Shown in pieces: positions 35,757 through 47,951 of a DNA stretch of 64,000 bases. The translations under genes and the position numbers were made by a program. Numbering within the stretch: the first letter of the stretch is position 1; every line of letters begins with the position of its first letter. Source of the DNA: Archilochus colubris (taxonomy: Eukaryota; Chordata; Aves; Apodiformes; Trochilidae); contig CM041115.1 of NCBI GenBank assembly GCA_023079485.1, positions 41,116,305 through 41,180,304 on the forward strand, read 5' to 3'. The notes below the pieces were generated by a model that saw nothing but the letters and a program-made list of their open reading frames with translations, was not told the origin of the DNA and searched no databases.

Positions 35757-38629
35757 GCCTTTGGAATGAATGCATCAGAGGAAAGTCTCCCATTTCTAAA
35801 TCCTTGCTTCATTTGACTGATTCACTAAATCAAACTAGAATAGAATAACTTAGAAAGAACAAGCTCTTGTGCTACCTTGAAACAACCTGAACAGGAGGCT
35901 TGGAAAGAAGTCCCATGTTTCCTGTCTCTTTGTCCTTCCTTCTAGTTCTGCTATGCAGTTTGGAGTCTTGTTGTTTCCTGTTAGACACCTACCCAAACCC
36001 CTCTGTGTCCTTAGGGAATTTTCAGTTTTTTCTTTCATATTTTAAGCTTGACAAGTATCTCAGATTCTTGCTGCAAGAATGTCATACACTTCTGTGAGAT
36101 ATCTAAGTGCTGTCTTTATCCAGAGCTGTTTCTGCTTATGTTCAGCTGGTGAGAGGGGAAGGATTTCTCTCCATCCTACAATACCATATATTTCTTTGTG
36201 CACAGCCAGAAAGAAGCAGATATTTCTCCTTCATGGCCATCCTCTTCTTAATAGAATAAATGCATCACAGTAACCACACAGTAAATGTTGAGGAAACAAA
36301 TTAAACATCTCCACAATTTGTCTTATACACCAAGAGATAAGTAGTTCTGAATGCTAATGATTTGCCATCAAATCTGGGTAAAGCATAAAAACTGAATCAA
36401 ACTCTTTTTCTCTAATAGCATTAGGTCTGGCACCTGTCTATAGATTGACAAAATCCTTCATATGCCAGTCTTGTTTAGATTACTGGGCTCCTAATAGGCA
36501 TTTGTTTTCATCAGTGATTCTGAGACAATTAATCTAATCCAATTGCTTCAAGGCAAGGCAGCCTAATGCACTGTTTTCTAAACCCTTTTCTTCCTTGATC
36601 CAACTGCAAAATAACATCAGCATAACAACTTTCTAAGTTAAAACATGGAAATGTTCCAGTTGCTTAATATCCTCTAATGGAAGTGTGAAAGCACATATAA
36701 AATTAGATGCAATTACTATTGTTCCCTGAAATTAGGTCCAAAATACACTGGTTTGATTAATTGCAAAGTTTTTAAGGGTTTTTTTGACTGTTTCAAAACT
36801 TTTCCAGGTGCTTACTGACAGGTTGTTTTGAGATTTCTGTTATAACAAAGCTCTCCTAAGAGACTCAGAAGTATTTTTTCCTCTATTCTTTATAGATTAG
36901 ATTGAGCTTATTGTTGCTGTCCTACTAATGTATCATTGTATGTACGGGTGAGAAAACAGTACTCTAATACTGCTCACTGTGCATACAAATAATGACCAAG
37001 ACAGTTTTTCCCATTAACAGATGTATTTAAGACATTCCTTTGATTAAAAATGTCACTCCATCGAAACTGTGGAAGAGCTCTACTTCTAAAACAGAATTAT
37101 TCCTATGTGTAAAAATGACATTGATACCACTAAATAAATGTCAGAATAATTCTCCTCTTTTAGATGTTTTTTTTTTACAGAAATATAATTTCCCTGATTT
37201 AGACAAATATATTCCTGATTTACATTGTGGTAAGCAAGAAGGCAATATGACTCATGATTTATTTTCATGAGTCAAGCGTTCTCAACTTGCTTGTTGAGAA
37301 CAGGGTGTTCGTGTTGACAGGCACCTAAATAGTTACTAAGGGAGCACAGGGTCTCTTATATAATAGCTTGTCTTAACGTGAGGCAAATATCCATGGACTG
37401 AGAAACAAGTGTCATTAAGCAAACATAAAGACTCTTCTGTACTGAAGACAAAAAATTTAATTTGATGTATCAAATTAAAGTATAACAATGAATGTTGCCT
37501 GTGCCAAGAGGCAAGAAAGAATTGCAATTAAGAATTCACCCTATTATTAACCTTGGGTTATTTTTGGAATAATTTAAACAAATTACTAGGGTTTTTAATT
37601 GGGAAGTAGAGAGGCTGTGCCATGTTCATAATTTTCTACTTACTGTGTGTGTCAGTAAAGAAATCAGCTATTATAGTAGCCAATAAAACACCATTGTAAC
37701 TGACAGGATATAAATACTTTGATCAAAAGATTTGAAATACATCACACATATTAAAGAACTTATGCATTATTATTCCTTTTATTATAAACATTTTGCATAT
37801 GGGGATCTAAGACAAGAGATCTAATGAAACTTTTTTGTCTTTAAAGTGAACAAAATTGAAATTTAGCTGTAAGCCAAGACTGTAAAAATAGAAAATCGGT
37901 TTTAAGGCAAACATTAAACAAGATTGCAAATGATGACTATTTTTGCAAATTTATTTATTCTTCAGAAAAAAAAAGCCACAAACCAGATACATGCTTAATT
38001 AAAAAAAAATTTGAAAAAAAAAAATTCTGCAGTATATGAAGATGATATGTGAAGAGACTACTATCTTACTGTACAGTCATATTTTATGTACTGTCTCTGT
38101 GGCATCAGTCTTTTCTTCTGATGAACTCTGATGATGACCTACTATTATGTTAGGTATAATTTATGTGCTTGTTATGGGAATTCCTTAGTTCATACAGTCC
38201 AGATAATTCCATCTTATGGGCCATACAACTTTAATTACTGAAACAACTTTTTACTTGCTAGTGTCTGGTAGGATCATCTTTTTTCAAGGAAGAAGGAGGT
38301 CTTTTCTCTAGACTTTGTGAGGCTCATTGACAGCTTTAAGCTAGACTTAAAGATGTAGGGGCATAATATCACACTTTTCTGTGACAAGCCATGGGATGAA
38401 ATATCAAATTTAGAGTTATGGGATGCTAGTGAGGACCCTCAGCTGGTTGCTCTCCGATGTTCTGGGTATGCCACAACACACAGGGGCTCCTGAGGTAATA
38501 GGAATCAACAGGAAAACACCAATGAAATACTTTAAAAGAATTAAGGAGTGTTCATCTGTTCATCTAAGACAGTGACACTTTCAACAGAGCTGAACACAGC
38601 ATGGGCAACAAACAGGAGTAGTTGAAAGC

Positions 38630-39425
38630 CACCAGCCTGGTAGAAAGCTGTGACCTAGTTGCTGTTGCTGAAATTTGTTGGGACAAATCTCCTGACTGGT
38701 GTGCGGCTATCTATTGATACAGGCTGTTCAGAAGGGTACAGGAGGAAGAAAGGGTGGAAGGATTGCTCTCTATGTCAAGGAATTGATACAATGTGAGGAG
38801 ATATCTCCAAAGTATAGCCATAAGCAGGTTGAAAGCTTATGGTTAAGATTCAGAGGTTGACACAACAAAGAGAACCTTGTGGTTGTTGTCTACTGCAGGC
38901 TGTCCAATGAAAGAGAGCTTCTTGAAGAAGCCTTCTTACCAACAAGACTCCTGGAGTTCATGGAGGATAAATTCTCAAGCTGCGTAATGGAGAACCCTAC
39001 CATAGGGAGTGTAGTACTTCACCTGATGTTCACTAACACAAGTGAGATTTGGGGCAATCTGGACTGCAATGATGCAACAGTGGAGCTCACTGGACTGGAA
39101 AACTGGTTAAAACAAACAAGGAGAAGGCTGAGGTACTCAGTCTATACGGGCAATATTACTTCCTAAATCTCTCAAGTTGATGAAGCACAATGCAGGTACT
39201 GTGGGAGGAATGTTTTTATAATGCAGGTGGTGAAACACTAGAAAAGGTTGCCAGAAAGGTTGTTGTAGATGTCCCATCACCAGAAACATCCAAGGTATGG
39301 ATGGATGGCGCTTTGAGCAGCTTGATCTAGCTGAAGATGTCCCTGCTCACTGTAGGGAGATTGGACTAGATGATCTTTAAGGTCCTTTCCAACACAAACC
39401 ATTATGTTATCCTATGATCTGCGTG
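38630..39425 (+). mobile_element. CR1 LINE, internally deleted (endonuclease joined to 3' tail)
   Basis: 38630-39110 reads as the CR1 endonuclease domain: G-G-I-A-L-Y-V-K-E-L-I-Q near 38755, 'gaaagcttatggttaagatt' (E-S-L-W segment) near 38831, VVVVYCRLSNERELLEEAFL at 38880-38940, and 'agtgtagtacttcacctgat' for the L-L-D-L segment near 39007. About 39110-39175 matches the linker K-A-E-V-L segment. The sequence then jumps to the CR1 3' part ('ggtggtgaaacactagaaaa') and tail ('gatctttaaggtcctttcca', 39373-39392). The whole reverse-transcriptase domain is missing. Confidence 0.8.
38879..39166 (+). pseudogene. CR1 ORF2 endonuclease fragment
   Basis: A 95-codon open frame that starts in the middle of the CR1 endonuclease (apurinic-endonuclease-like fold, nicks target DNA). 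It keeps the V-V-Y-C-R segment and L-E-F-M-E-D-K-F, L-H-L-M-F-T-N equivalents. Compared with the usual L-E-C-V-E-D-N-F and L-L-D-L-L-x-T-N it is clearly mutated. The end is joined to linker sequence. It is part of the internally deleted CR1 and not a host gene. Confidence 0.75.
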
Positions 39426-40225
39426 AAAAAAAAATGAGTAGGTATTGAATGAATCTCTGATATTCATGAAGACGAAATATTTAAGTTGCCTGGACCCATA
39501 AAATTTGTAGATATGATATGATAGCTCTGTATCTTGTCTGTGAAGCTAGCTTATCAGCTGCCTCTTCTGGGGAAACTACCCCAAGTTTAATAGAGTAGGA
39601 AGCACTCTTATCTCTTTCCTGGTTTTCTCTTATGCTTGCAAAATAGCAGAGCACTTGCAAAGCAGAAATTTGTCAGATAGAAAGCAGTGACACATTTTCT
39701 AGCAGTGTGTTTGGAATCAATGTTTCCATGCCTCATTTACTGTGGCCTTTTAATTAGTTTTTTATATATACTTGCTGTGCAGTTACCATATTATCTGTCT
39801 TGTTATACTTTCTTTCCATCTCGTATTTTCAGCTTTCTCTTTCTGACACTTTGCAGTAGAAAGAAAAGCATGAAAATCAGTTATCTGCCTCAAGGCCATT
39901 AACGTTAATCACCAGTAGAATAGCAGTCAGTTGCCATAGTGTCTTTACATTTGTATCATTACAGTTCCGTATTTGCTACTTTCTCTCTACCAGCCACTCA
40001 CTTTCCATGCCAAGCTTTACCTTTTGAGAGCACGATGCTTCTTCTGTGGAAATATGCCCATCAAAAAAAAAAACAAAACAAACCCAACACCGAAAAGCAT
40101 TTTAAAGCTGAAACAATCGAAGTTGCTAGAGGCAGTATAAACCAAGTCAAAGAAAATAAAAAATGCAAACCAAATTATTCTTCAAGAATCTGATTATTTT
40201 AATCATTGTACAACTGAATAATCTC

Positions 40226-40245
40226 AAAAAAAAAAAAAAAAAAAA
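40226..40245. repeat. Poly-A run (20 bases)
   Basis: Uninterrupted A run in AT-rich DNA. No retroposon body recognised next to it. Confidence 0.95.
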
Positions 40246-41650
40246 GCTAAATTACAAAGTTAAATGTAGAATTGCATTTCAGATAGCAATATCCAATATC
40301 TAAGAGATGTAAGAGACTTGAAAGAGAGGTTTATAAAGCACTTTCTTAGAAGAAAAAGCAATAGCTTTAGGATTTTGTTATCATAACAAAACATCCCAAA
40401 GAATAAGTTACAGGCTATTGAGGTATTTTCCTATCTATGACAGAAAAAAATGTATGCTCCACCTCTTTGAGTCAAATGCAGTAAATATTGTACAGTACAC
40501 TCTGGGCCATGTTGAGACACAGCTTGAAACTTTTTTACCCCAGTTGTGCTTCCTGTACACAGGTTTTAACTGAGATTTTTGCAACCTGATATCCAGTTCT
40601 TCTCTTAAATATTTTAAAAACAAAATTATTGACAATTCTGAGTTAAAGATTTAAACTAAATTTAATTTATTTTACTGCTGGTAAATTGCAAAAAGAACAA
40701 TAATATAAGACTGTGTCATGTCCAAATGTTGAAGACCAAAGATCTAGGACACAGCAAAAAAGGTGAACTCCTAGATTATTCTTTGATTTTTTCATCAGCA
40801 GCCTGTCTTTTAATCTTCTGTTTAATGAGCAGTAGTTGCCAGAATGTTGCTAAGATAATGTCGTAGTAAAAGTGCCACAACTGTATAAGTAAGGTAGATA
40901 GCTTAGGTTGTTTTTCTTTATGCATTTAGTTAAAAAAGATTTTAAAACGAAGAATGGAAGAGTGTTCAAAGAAAATAATTAGAAAGAGCCAGTGAACTAC
41001 CTTACAGATCTGAGGAGGACTTTCTCTCTGTGAGGGAGCCATTCGAACAGAGGTATTAAGATGCGAGTAGCAGAAAGATTTGAAGACTCTTATAAAGTAA
41101 CTTCAAGTAAGGTCAAATGAAAATGTAAAATGAAATATAAATTATAGCCTTTTCACCTCAAGATTTAAAGTTCATTCTCATGTGTAGAACAAGCAGCAAC
41201 AAAAGAAATGAAACTTGATGATGTGGGTGAAGTAATTGCTCATATAGAGCACTCAGTTATAAATTTTTAAGAGAACTTCAGAGACAGAGGACAAAACTGA
41301 GATATTCCACTTAGAGTGATGAAATTTGTGTAAGATTCCAAAATGAAAAATAAGCTTTCAAATATGCAATGTAAAGAAAACTGTATTTGTTAGCAGCCTT
41401 GACACAGTGTCATAAAGAGAGATCAGAGAAAGTTGTGCATGGGTCATCTGCCATTAATTTGGCCCAATTTTCTGCTGTTAAGCAGAAGCATATAGGACGG
41501 ATAAGATTTTGAGAGGAGCTCTGATGCAAATATCTATCCATTTACAGCTGCATGTCAAAAAATCAAAAGGCAAATTGAAGAACTGAAAGAGTTTTATCAG
41601 AAAGAGAGTGAGAGATCTGAAAGCTGCCAATGTATTAGTGACACTTTCTT

Positions 41651-41710
41651 AAAAATAAAATAAAATAAAATAAAATAAAATAAAATAAAATAAAATAAAA
41701 TAAAATAAAA
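41651..41710. repeat. (AAAAT)n pentanucleotide microsatellite
   Basis: Twelve perfect units. It is the same pentanucleotide as the array at 776-864 but on the opposite strand. Confidence 0.97.
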
Positions 41711-43092
41711 TTCACTAATATTTTTCTCTTTCTATATTGGTCTTCCTTTCATGCAACACCATTATGCAACAGGTAGTCATGAGGGTCAGGATTCAGCACC
41801 TGTAGTATTCTTTCAACATTTTCTCTCTCTGTCTCTACCATTTGGTCATGGAGATGAAACAATGGGGAAACTGCATACAGACTTTCAAAATCTTTCTCTA
41901 GCTTCCCTCTTCATTTTATAACATTAGATTTAAAGATTTCATGGGCAACTTGCAGCATCTAGTCTTTAATTTAGTACCTCTTTTACATGACGTTTATCAA
42001 TAAAATAAGGATTTCAAACAGTATTTAATAGATTAGACATTTTATATTGCAATGAGAGACAGAAAAACTATCACATTAAAATGTTTTTCATACTGCTGTC
42101 TCTTGTCATATGCATAAAAATGAAAGAGAAAATTAACATTCACAGGACAGTGCTGCAACAGCAGCAGTATTTAGAAGTATCATCCTTAAGCAACCATATA
42201 CCCCTTGAGCAGGCCAGTGATCAATAGCTATTACTAAGTATTGTGCTGGGAGCTGAAGATTTGACTCTAAGCTGTTAAAGGATGACTAAAAACAGTGGGA
42301 AACAACTAAACAGCTGAAGTGCTGTATTTACTGTACAGTCCAAAGTGTCTGCCATTGTCTGCAATAAACACTGAAGTTCAGGTTTTGAGCATGGGTAAAG
42401 AGGAAGCTGAAACATTTCAGATGCATCTAGAGGGACAGAAATTCCATTTCTGAATCTGGTAGCTTCTTAAAATATTTAGACCAGAAGTGGAAGACATCAA
42501 CCAAAGGTATCTCCTTATATTAATATCCTGAAAGGCAGATTCTGTGGGATGGGGTTTGTAAGATGGAAGTAATTCAAAAGATTATAACAGAGTACTTGCA
42601 TGTCTTTCATGTATTTTCAGCCAATGGAAAGAACAGACAAGGAACATCTATGCTCTCAAATTCACTACTGTGAATTTCTCACTATTTCACTACTGTGATC
42701 CTTTACATGATGTTCCCAAGAGGGGATGTGAAATATCTCGGACATTTCATTTCTTCAGATTTCTAGATGGATGAAGTGAATATTACAGAACATTATATTC
42801 ACTGTAGCCTGACCTAGTCAGTTCTGCCACATATCAAGTCTTTGTCAATTGTCACACTGTATAATCTTTTGCTAAGGCTGGTACTAAATGTCCCACTGTA
42901 AACTATATGAAAATAAAGCCCCAGACACATATGTATCCATGGATTTCCAGTGGAGCCACAGAGGAGAGAGTAGCTGTTAAATTTCTTCAGGGAGTTTACA
43001 GTTTGACACTTGTCAAACTTAGATAATTTATTAATCGAAAAGCTTATACTATTTTTTTTCTCTCTTCTAATTGCATAAAATAATTTGTGTAC

Positions 43093-43208
43093 CTTGTGGA
43101 TCATAACTGTCAGTGACTTATTCTTTTCTTCAGGGAAAAGAGAGTACAGCTCATCGATATAGTCATAGTTGTTTTTAGAAATCTTTTCTGCAGTGATTAA
43201 TCTACCTA
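43093..43208 (-). CDS. Candidate internal coding exon, gene unknown
   Basis: On the minus strand a 116-base block with an acceptor (tttattttcatgacAG at 43210-43209) and a donor (CACAAG then GTACAC at 43092-43087). After two leading bases it encodes 38 codons that read like ordinary protein. They begin GRLITAEKISKNNYDY, pass through IDELYSLFPEEK and end SLTVMIHK. Many codons end in C or G (aac, gac, atc, ctg, tac, ttc, cac, aag), which stands out against the AT-rich surroundings. The frame stays open beyond both borders (42814-43215), so the stops do not define the exon. I recognise no family. It is on the opposite strand to the candidate at 8394-8505, so the two would belong to different genes or one is false. 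Confidence 0.28.
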
Positions 43209-44407
43209 CTGTCATGAAAATAAATTATATTATAAGGGATTTTCCCATATTTCTGACCTAAGACAACCTGCTCTCAGATATTTTTGACTACTTGGTGATG
43301 ATAGCTTAAGTGAGAAGCTTGTATTCAAAAAATAAAGGCATGTATTATAGAACGTGAAAACTTAAGAAGAGACACAATGAAAATATTCACTGACTGACAA
43401 TTAAACAGTAGGACAACTAGAAATAAGAAGAAAATCTAAAAATACCTTCACGCCACTAATTTCTTCTGCCTTCTCACTCAAAGTGGCTGAGAGGGATAAG
43501 GAATGGGGGTTGCAGACAGCTTATTACACTTCATATCTCCACCTTTGCCTCCGCCTTTGCCACATAAACCCAGTGTAGTTTAATTCTAAGATTCTGAAAA
43601 TATATTAAAAAATGTCAAGGTTCAGAACATGTTCATATCCTCATCTAATTTAAAAAGAAAAAAAGAAACAAAAACCAACAAACTCAAAACCCAAAATCAC
43701 ATTTATATGCACATATTATGCATTTTTTTAAAGGTAAAGCAATTACATATGGAGTTCTTTTTAAATTAAAAGCTATTATTATTTTCTTTAAAATTGTTTT
43801 ATAGATATCCCTAGCAGCAGGGAACAGACTTTGTTAAAAATGTAACAGTAAAGTAACTTCAAAAGCTAGTTTTAGACACCTAATCTACGTCTACATGTGA
43901 ATCAACCTCTGTAACAACTTTTTTTCTTAAAGGAGTAATTTTAAGCCCTGGCTCTAACATCTACTTTCTAGAGGTCAGTGGCAAGACTCTCTCAGTTTAA
44001 GTTGTGCAAGGTGGGGCTATTACTACATTAAAAAAGTCTTAAAGTATTTTTACTTTTTTTTTTTTTTTTTTCCAATTTACCGCAGTGTCATAAGGAAGTT
44101 TTTATCAACGTAAAATGAAGAAGAAACACAGCACATATTAGCAAGTAAAGACGAAATGAAAAGATGGTTGTGGACATTGGATTCTCATCAGTGGGTTAAA
44201 ATATCTATCCAAGATTTACAAGGTCAAGCATTAGTAGCAAGAACTAGTAGAGGGAGGCTACTACCCATTGCTGCTGTGGTTGGTACCCATTTACTTAAAA
44301 AATACTTTAAAGTATTTTGTTATTGTTTTCTTCTCCAGAAATTGCTGAGTGTTTTGTGGCATTTCTTACCAAAAATTTTATGCTTTGTTTTGGTCTCTGA
44401 CTGTCAG
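43209..44407. other. Unique DNA, no gene seen
   Basis: A run of 18 T at 44054-44071 and A/C-rich sequence near 43660. The longer open frame starting at 44156 is not convincing as a whole; only its 3' part looks exon-like (listed at 44408). Confidence 0.45.
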
Positions 44408-44503
44408 GGGGAAGAAGAAGTGGCTTCCATCCAGAAGAAAAGAACAGTGACTTTGCAGCTCAGAATAATTTGTTTTTATGGATCTGATATAGTATTTGGA
44501 AAG
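44408..44503 (+). other. Candidate spliced exon (plus), coding status unclear
   Basis: A 96-base block, preceded by 'tttgttttggtctctgactg' and TCAG, and followed by GTTTGTG after GGAAAG. In phase 0 it encodes 32 codons (GEEEVASIQKKRTVTLQ then LRIICFYGSDIVFGK). The phase is compatible with the plus-strand candidate at 8394-8505, which ends in phase 0, but that lies 36 kb away and proves nothing. The donor is weaker than the acceptor. No family recognised. Confidence 0.17.
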
Positions 44504-44734
44504 GTTTGTGCAGTACTGTGGCTACTGTTTATGCTGCAAAAAAGAGAAGACAAGAAAATGGGCCCTGATGAAGGCATAAAATAATTTTAGTCTCAGCAAA
44601 AGTGTTTCCCTCAAAACAAAAGAGATTCTTGGGAACAGAATACCCCCTGAACAAGACTGGTAGTCAAGACTTCATTTACATTTATGCTTATGACATGTGA
44701 GCCAACCCCTGAGGTATATATGGAAGCAAAATGG

Positions 44735-44776
44735 AAAAAAAAAGTAAAAAAAGTAAAAAAAGTAAAAAAAATAGGT
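44735..44776. repeat. (AAAAAAAGT)n short tandem repeat
   Basis: Three to four units of seven to nine A followed by GT. Confidence 0.9.
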
Positions 44777-45446
44777 AAAAATCTAAGATAGGTAATACTA
44801 TTTTAGAAAGAGATTTTAGAATAACACATTCTGTAAAATTTTCCCCCCCCTGCTTCAAATACAGTCAGAAAGGCTAAAATGATGTAGGATAAGATTAGAA
44901 GACAAAACCTTGCCATGGTATAAAGCCATTGTCACACTGCATCTTCAGAAGTACAGACATTTCTGGTCTACCTCTTCTCACAAGTAGTGCAGTAAAGAGA
45001 ATAAGAGATGAAAATGGTAACAAAAATGGCTGAGCGAATCCAGTGTTGGATAGAATTTTAAAGTGTGGGTGATAAATATTTTGAAATACAGAAATTAATG
45101 AATGGCAGGAAGAAGATATATAAAGAATAATAATTATAGCAACTAAAATGATTACACAGCAGGATTATCAAGGAGAAGAAATTATTTTTTTCATAAAAAT
45201 GCCCCAATATCTTGTATTTGGCAAAAGAATAAGTATATTAAAAAAGTGATTTACAGAGATTTATTTAAAATATTCCATTAAGTTTTATTAAACACAAATG
45301 TATCCTTATAATCTCTGCCTTAGACAATCTTGAAAGAAACTGTAAACCAAAGGAAACACTATTGTGTACTAAGCCTTTCTAGTACTATTCTGTTACTGAC
45401 TATTCAGGCACTGGTAACATATATGAAGCTGGGGGTTGTTGGTTGT

Positions 45447-45540
45447 CTTTTTTTTTTTTTTTCGTTTGTTTTTTTCAGTGTCTAGTTATTTTTAATTTTT
45501 TTTCATTTTTTTTAAATTCTTTTTATTTTTGTATTTTGTC
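45447..45540. repeat. T-rich low-complexity tract
   Basis: T runs broken by single C, G or AA, including one run of 15 T near 45448-45462. Confidence 0.9.
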
Positions 45541-47599
45541 CAGTATTGTCCCATTTTACACACAGCTCTTTTGAACCCCTTTCTGTCTACCCTCTTCTTT
45601 GTTCCTGCCTGCTCCTCTTCCCCTCATCCATTTGCTTAGTTTCACTGACTCCCCTCCAACATCCTGGACCTCAGGGTTGCAGCTTTCTTTGTCGTAAAGT
45701 CCTGGTTTTCCTGCAGCTTTTTGATAGCCCGTCAATTAGTGTGACTGACCAGGTCTATTTCTGGTTATTGTCTTTGTTAATACTAATTAGTCAGGTTTTA
45801 TGCCTCTTTATGTTGTCTCTCTCCCTAGTCTTACGATACCAGCTTGACAAGGTGCCCAGTCAGATAATCATGCTGAAAAATTAAAATTCTGACACTTCAC
45901 ATATCCTTACCAATTAGCATTGCTGACTGGACTTGTTCTCAGCTCTGCCACACATAGCATTTGTTCACAGGTTTATGTGTCTATGTTGTTTGTGGCCCCA
46001 TTCTTTCCTCATTATCCTTCTTTGTATTGAAAATTCCTTTGACCAGATACCTGTCAAGGAGCTGACACTCTCTTTCCACATACATTTACATTATCTGTGT
46101 TTTATTAAGATGCCAGCTTCCAACTTTAAGATAATGGAAAAACTTACAGATCTGGTCCATGGTATGATTTCACAGATATACATTCTTGGCTTCTAATTTC
46201 ATGTCTAATGTTTTAGGATCATGGTGGTCAAATGTCAGGAAAAATAATCAGTGTGTCGTACTCTTGAAGTCTCATGAAAATATGAATACCTGGCAACATA
46301 GCTAACACAAGTGTTTGTAGTAATGTGCTGATAACCATACTACAGGCTTTGGCCATCTGTATGATCATAAGGTTTACCAAGACCTAACACTTAATCAGGA
46401 GTCTAGTGTCTTTTCTGTGTTCTCATTTACACCTGTACTTAGGTGCTTCTGAAAGGCTGTCTCTTCTGGCAGAACCTGGCAAGCTGGATCTGTATTTAGG
46501 AATTCTGCTGAACTGAAGAAATTTTAATTGAATTTTTACCCATTACAGCTAGTGAAATGATGACCATTTCTGCATGCATCTCTTCAGTTACTGGACACTT
46601 CTCCTGAGTAATAGGTATTTTGAGGTGCTATCTAGGTACATGGTAAATTTTCAGAGTATCCCATCATACTAATCTTTTTATTTCATACTAATACAATGAG
46701 GGAGGAGATATATTTTTTTACAAGAAATGTCAACCAGTATCTGTCTGCTGATGGACTCTTGAAAATGTTGATGTACACGAGTGATCTCTTATATCCTTTT
46801 TCTACATGAGTATACATTTTCATCTCTTCTATTATGCAGTCAATTTCACCTTGTTACTCTATTTGATCAGGACAGTTTCCAGACTATGTAGTGATATATT
46901 GCCCAAGACATTTCTTGTTTTCACTAAAATGAAAGTGGCTAAACTGGAAGTGAAGGAAAAAATACCACTAGTTCCCACTACACACTGTGTTCATGTGTAA
47001 ACACCTGCTAAAAAGTACTGAGTTGTGAGACATACTGGGTATACTATCAGGCCTAAAAGAGTTATCACATCTAGATGACAGTTCAGCTTTAGGATCTTGG
47101 TGTGTCTGGCCTTTCTCCATATAACTCCACCTGTGATTTCGATAGTTTGAATCCTACCATCAGTGAAATAGCACTGGAGTCAATAATTTCTTCCATGGGA
47201 TCACATTTTCCCATGTTCTAGGTAAATTGGTTTCTTAAGTACTCACCCTTCTCTGTGTAAATAGTCATAGTGGAACTCATTGATGGGCAAATGGAAAAAG
47301 GGATATTTCTAGGATTCTGAATTAGGCTTATTTTTAGTCTTAATGAAGGCTTTTCCAGATTGGAGAACACTGAATTTCTAATACTTTGGTTTTGGCTCAG
47401 CACAGACAAGTGAATACTGTTGATTTTATCAGATTTTCCTGTACAAATATCTTCCGATACTTCAGCTTCTTATGCATCATTCCAGTAATGTGCGTGAAAC
47501 TGCTCTGGTGTTTTATTGGTTGCTGGCATTCAAGAGAAAACAGTCTTGCCTGGAAACTGCTGTCTGTGCTGTCTGTGACATCTGTTTCTGTTTCAGTCT

Positions 47600-47951
47600 T
47601 GAAAAGGACAGAGTATTGTGGCTGGATTGTCGTAACGTAGGGAAATAGGCTCTTTAGGAAGGACAGGATGGGAAGACAGGGGAGAGAGAACTGCACTTCA
47701 TGTGACAGAACAACTGAGGAGCAGAGAACCATACCTGTGGTATGACAAGGAGCCAATTGAGAGTTCATGAGTTAGGGTTAAGGCATGGATAGGTAAAGGT
47801 GATATTATATCATGTGCCTGCTATAGGTCATCTTATCAGGAATAACAAGGTCACAGACAGATAAGAACAAATTCACATTTGTAGGTTCTGGTCCTCATAG
47901 GGGACTTAAACTACTCCAATATCTTCCTGGGGGAAAACACAGACGGACATT
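47600..47951 (+). mobile_element. CR1 LINE, left part (endonuclease), interrupted
   Basis: 'aggctctttaggaaggacag' (47647-47666) matches the R-L-F-R-K-D-R segment of the CR1 endonuclease. 'gagccaattgagagttcatg' follows (E-P-V-E-S-L-W), then 'aaaggtgatattatatcatg' (D-I-I-V segment), 'tgcctgctataggtcatctt' (C-Y-R-P-P) and 'gtcctcataggggacttaaa' (V-L-I-G-D-F-N) near 47891. The copy is interrupted at about 47952 and resumes at 48272. Confidence 0.7.

Larger units (their letters stand above)
27951..38629. other. Long stretch nearly free of recognisable transposons
   Basis: More than 10 kb with only one candidate exon (30660-30747, listed), a CCCTCT array at 35656-35756 and minor A/T runs. Several parts (for example 34000-34620 and 36450-36560) are rich in ATTAAT/TAATTA-type words, common in homeodomain-binding conserved non-coding DNA. 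That is only an impression from one sequence. The open frames at 27906-28422, 28939-29187, 32909-33118, 34733-34942 and 35850-37527 have no supported exon borders. Confidence 0.45.
39426..43092. other. Unique AT-rich DNA with simple repeats, no gene seen
   Basis: Contains a run of 20 A (40226-40245) and an AAAAT array (41651-41710). Open frames here are A/T-driven or lack borders. The stretch ends at the candidate exon at 43093. Confidence 0.5.
44504..47599. other. Unique DNA with simple repeats, no gene seen
   Basis: Includes an A-rich minisatellite (44735-44776) and a T-rich tract (45447-45540). Open frames at 45546-46196, 46806-47000 and 47218-47409 show no supported exon borders. Confidence 0.45.

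Noticed and set aside
35540..35848. Open frames with Ser-Pro, Leu-Pro or Arg-Gly repeats on both strands
   Set aside because: All are readings of the CCCTCT tract; the flanks have no coding character.
42814..43215. 133-codon open frame taken as one gene
   Set aside because: The protein-like part ends at a putative donor at 43093; the rest is Lys/Ser/Asn-rich and intron-like.
44156..44584. 142-codon open frame, plus strand
   Set aside because: As a whole it is hydrophobic and patchy. Only 44408-44503 has exon-like borders, and that part is listed separately with low confidence.
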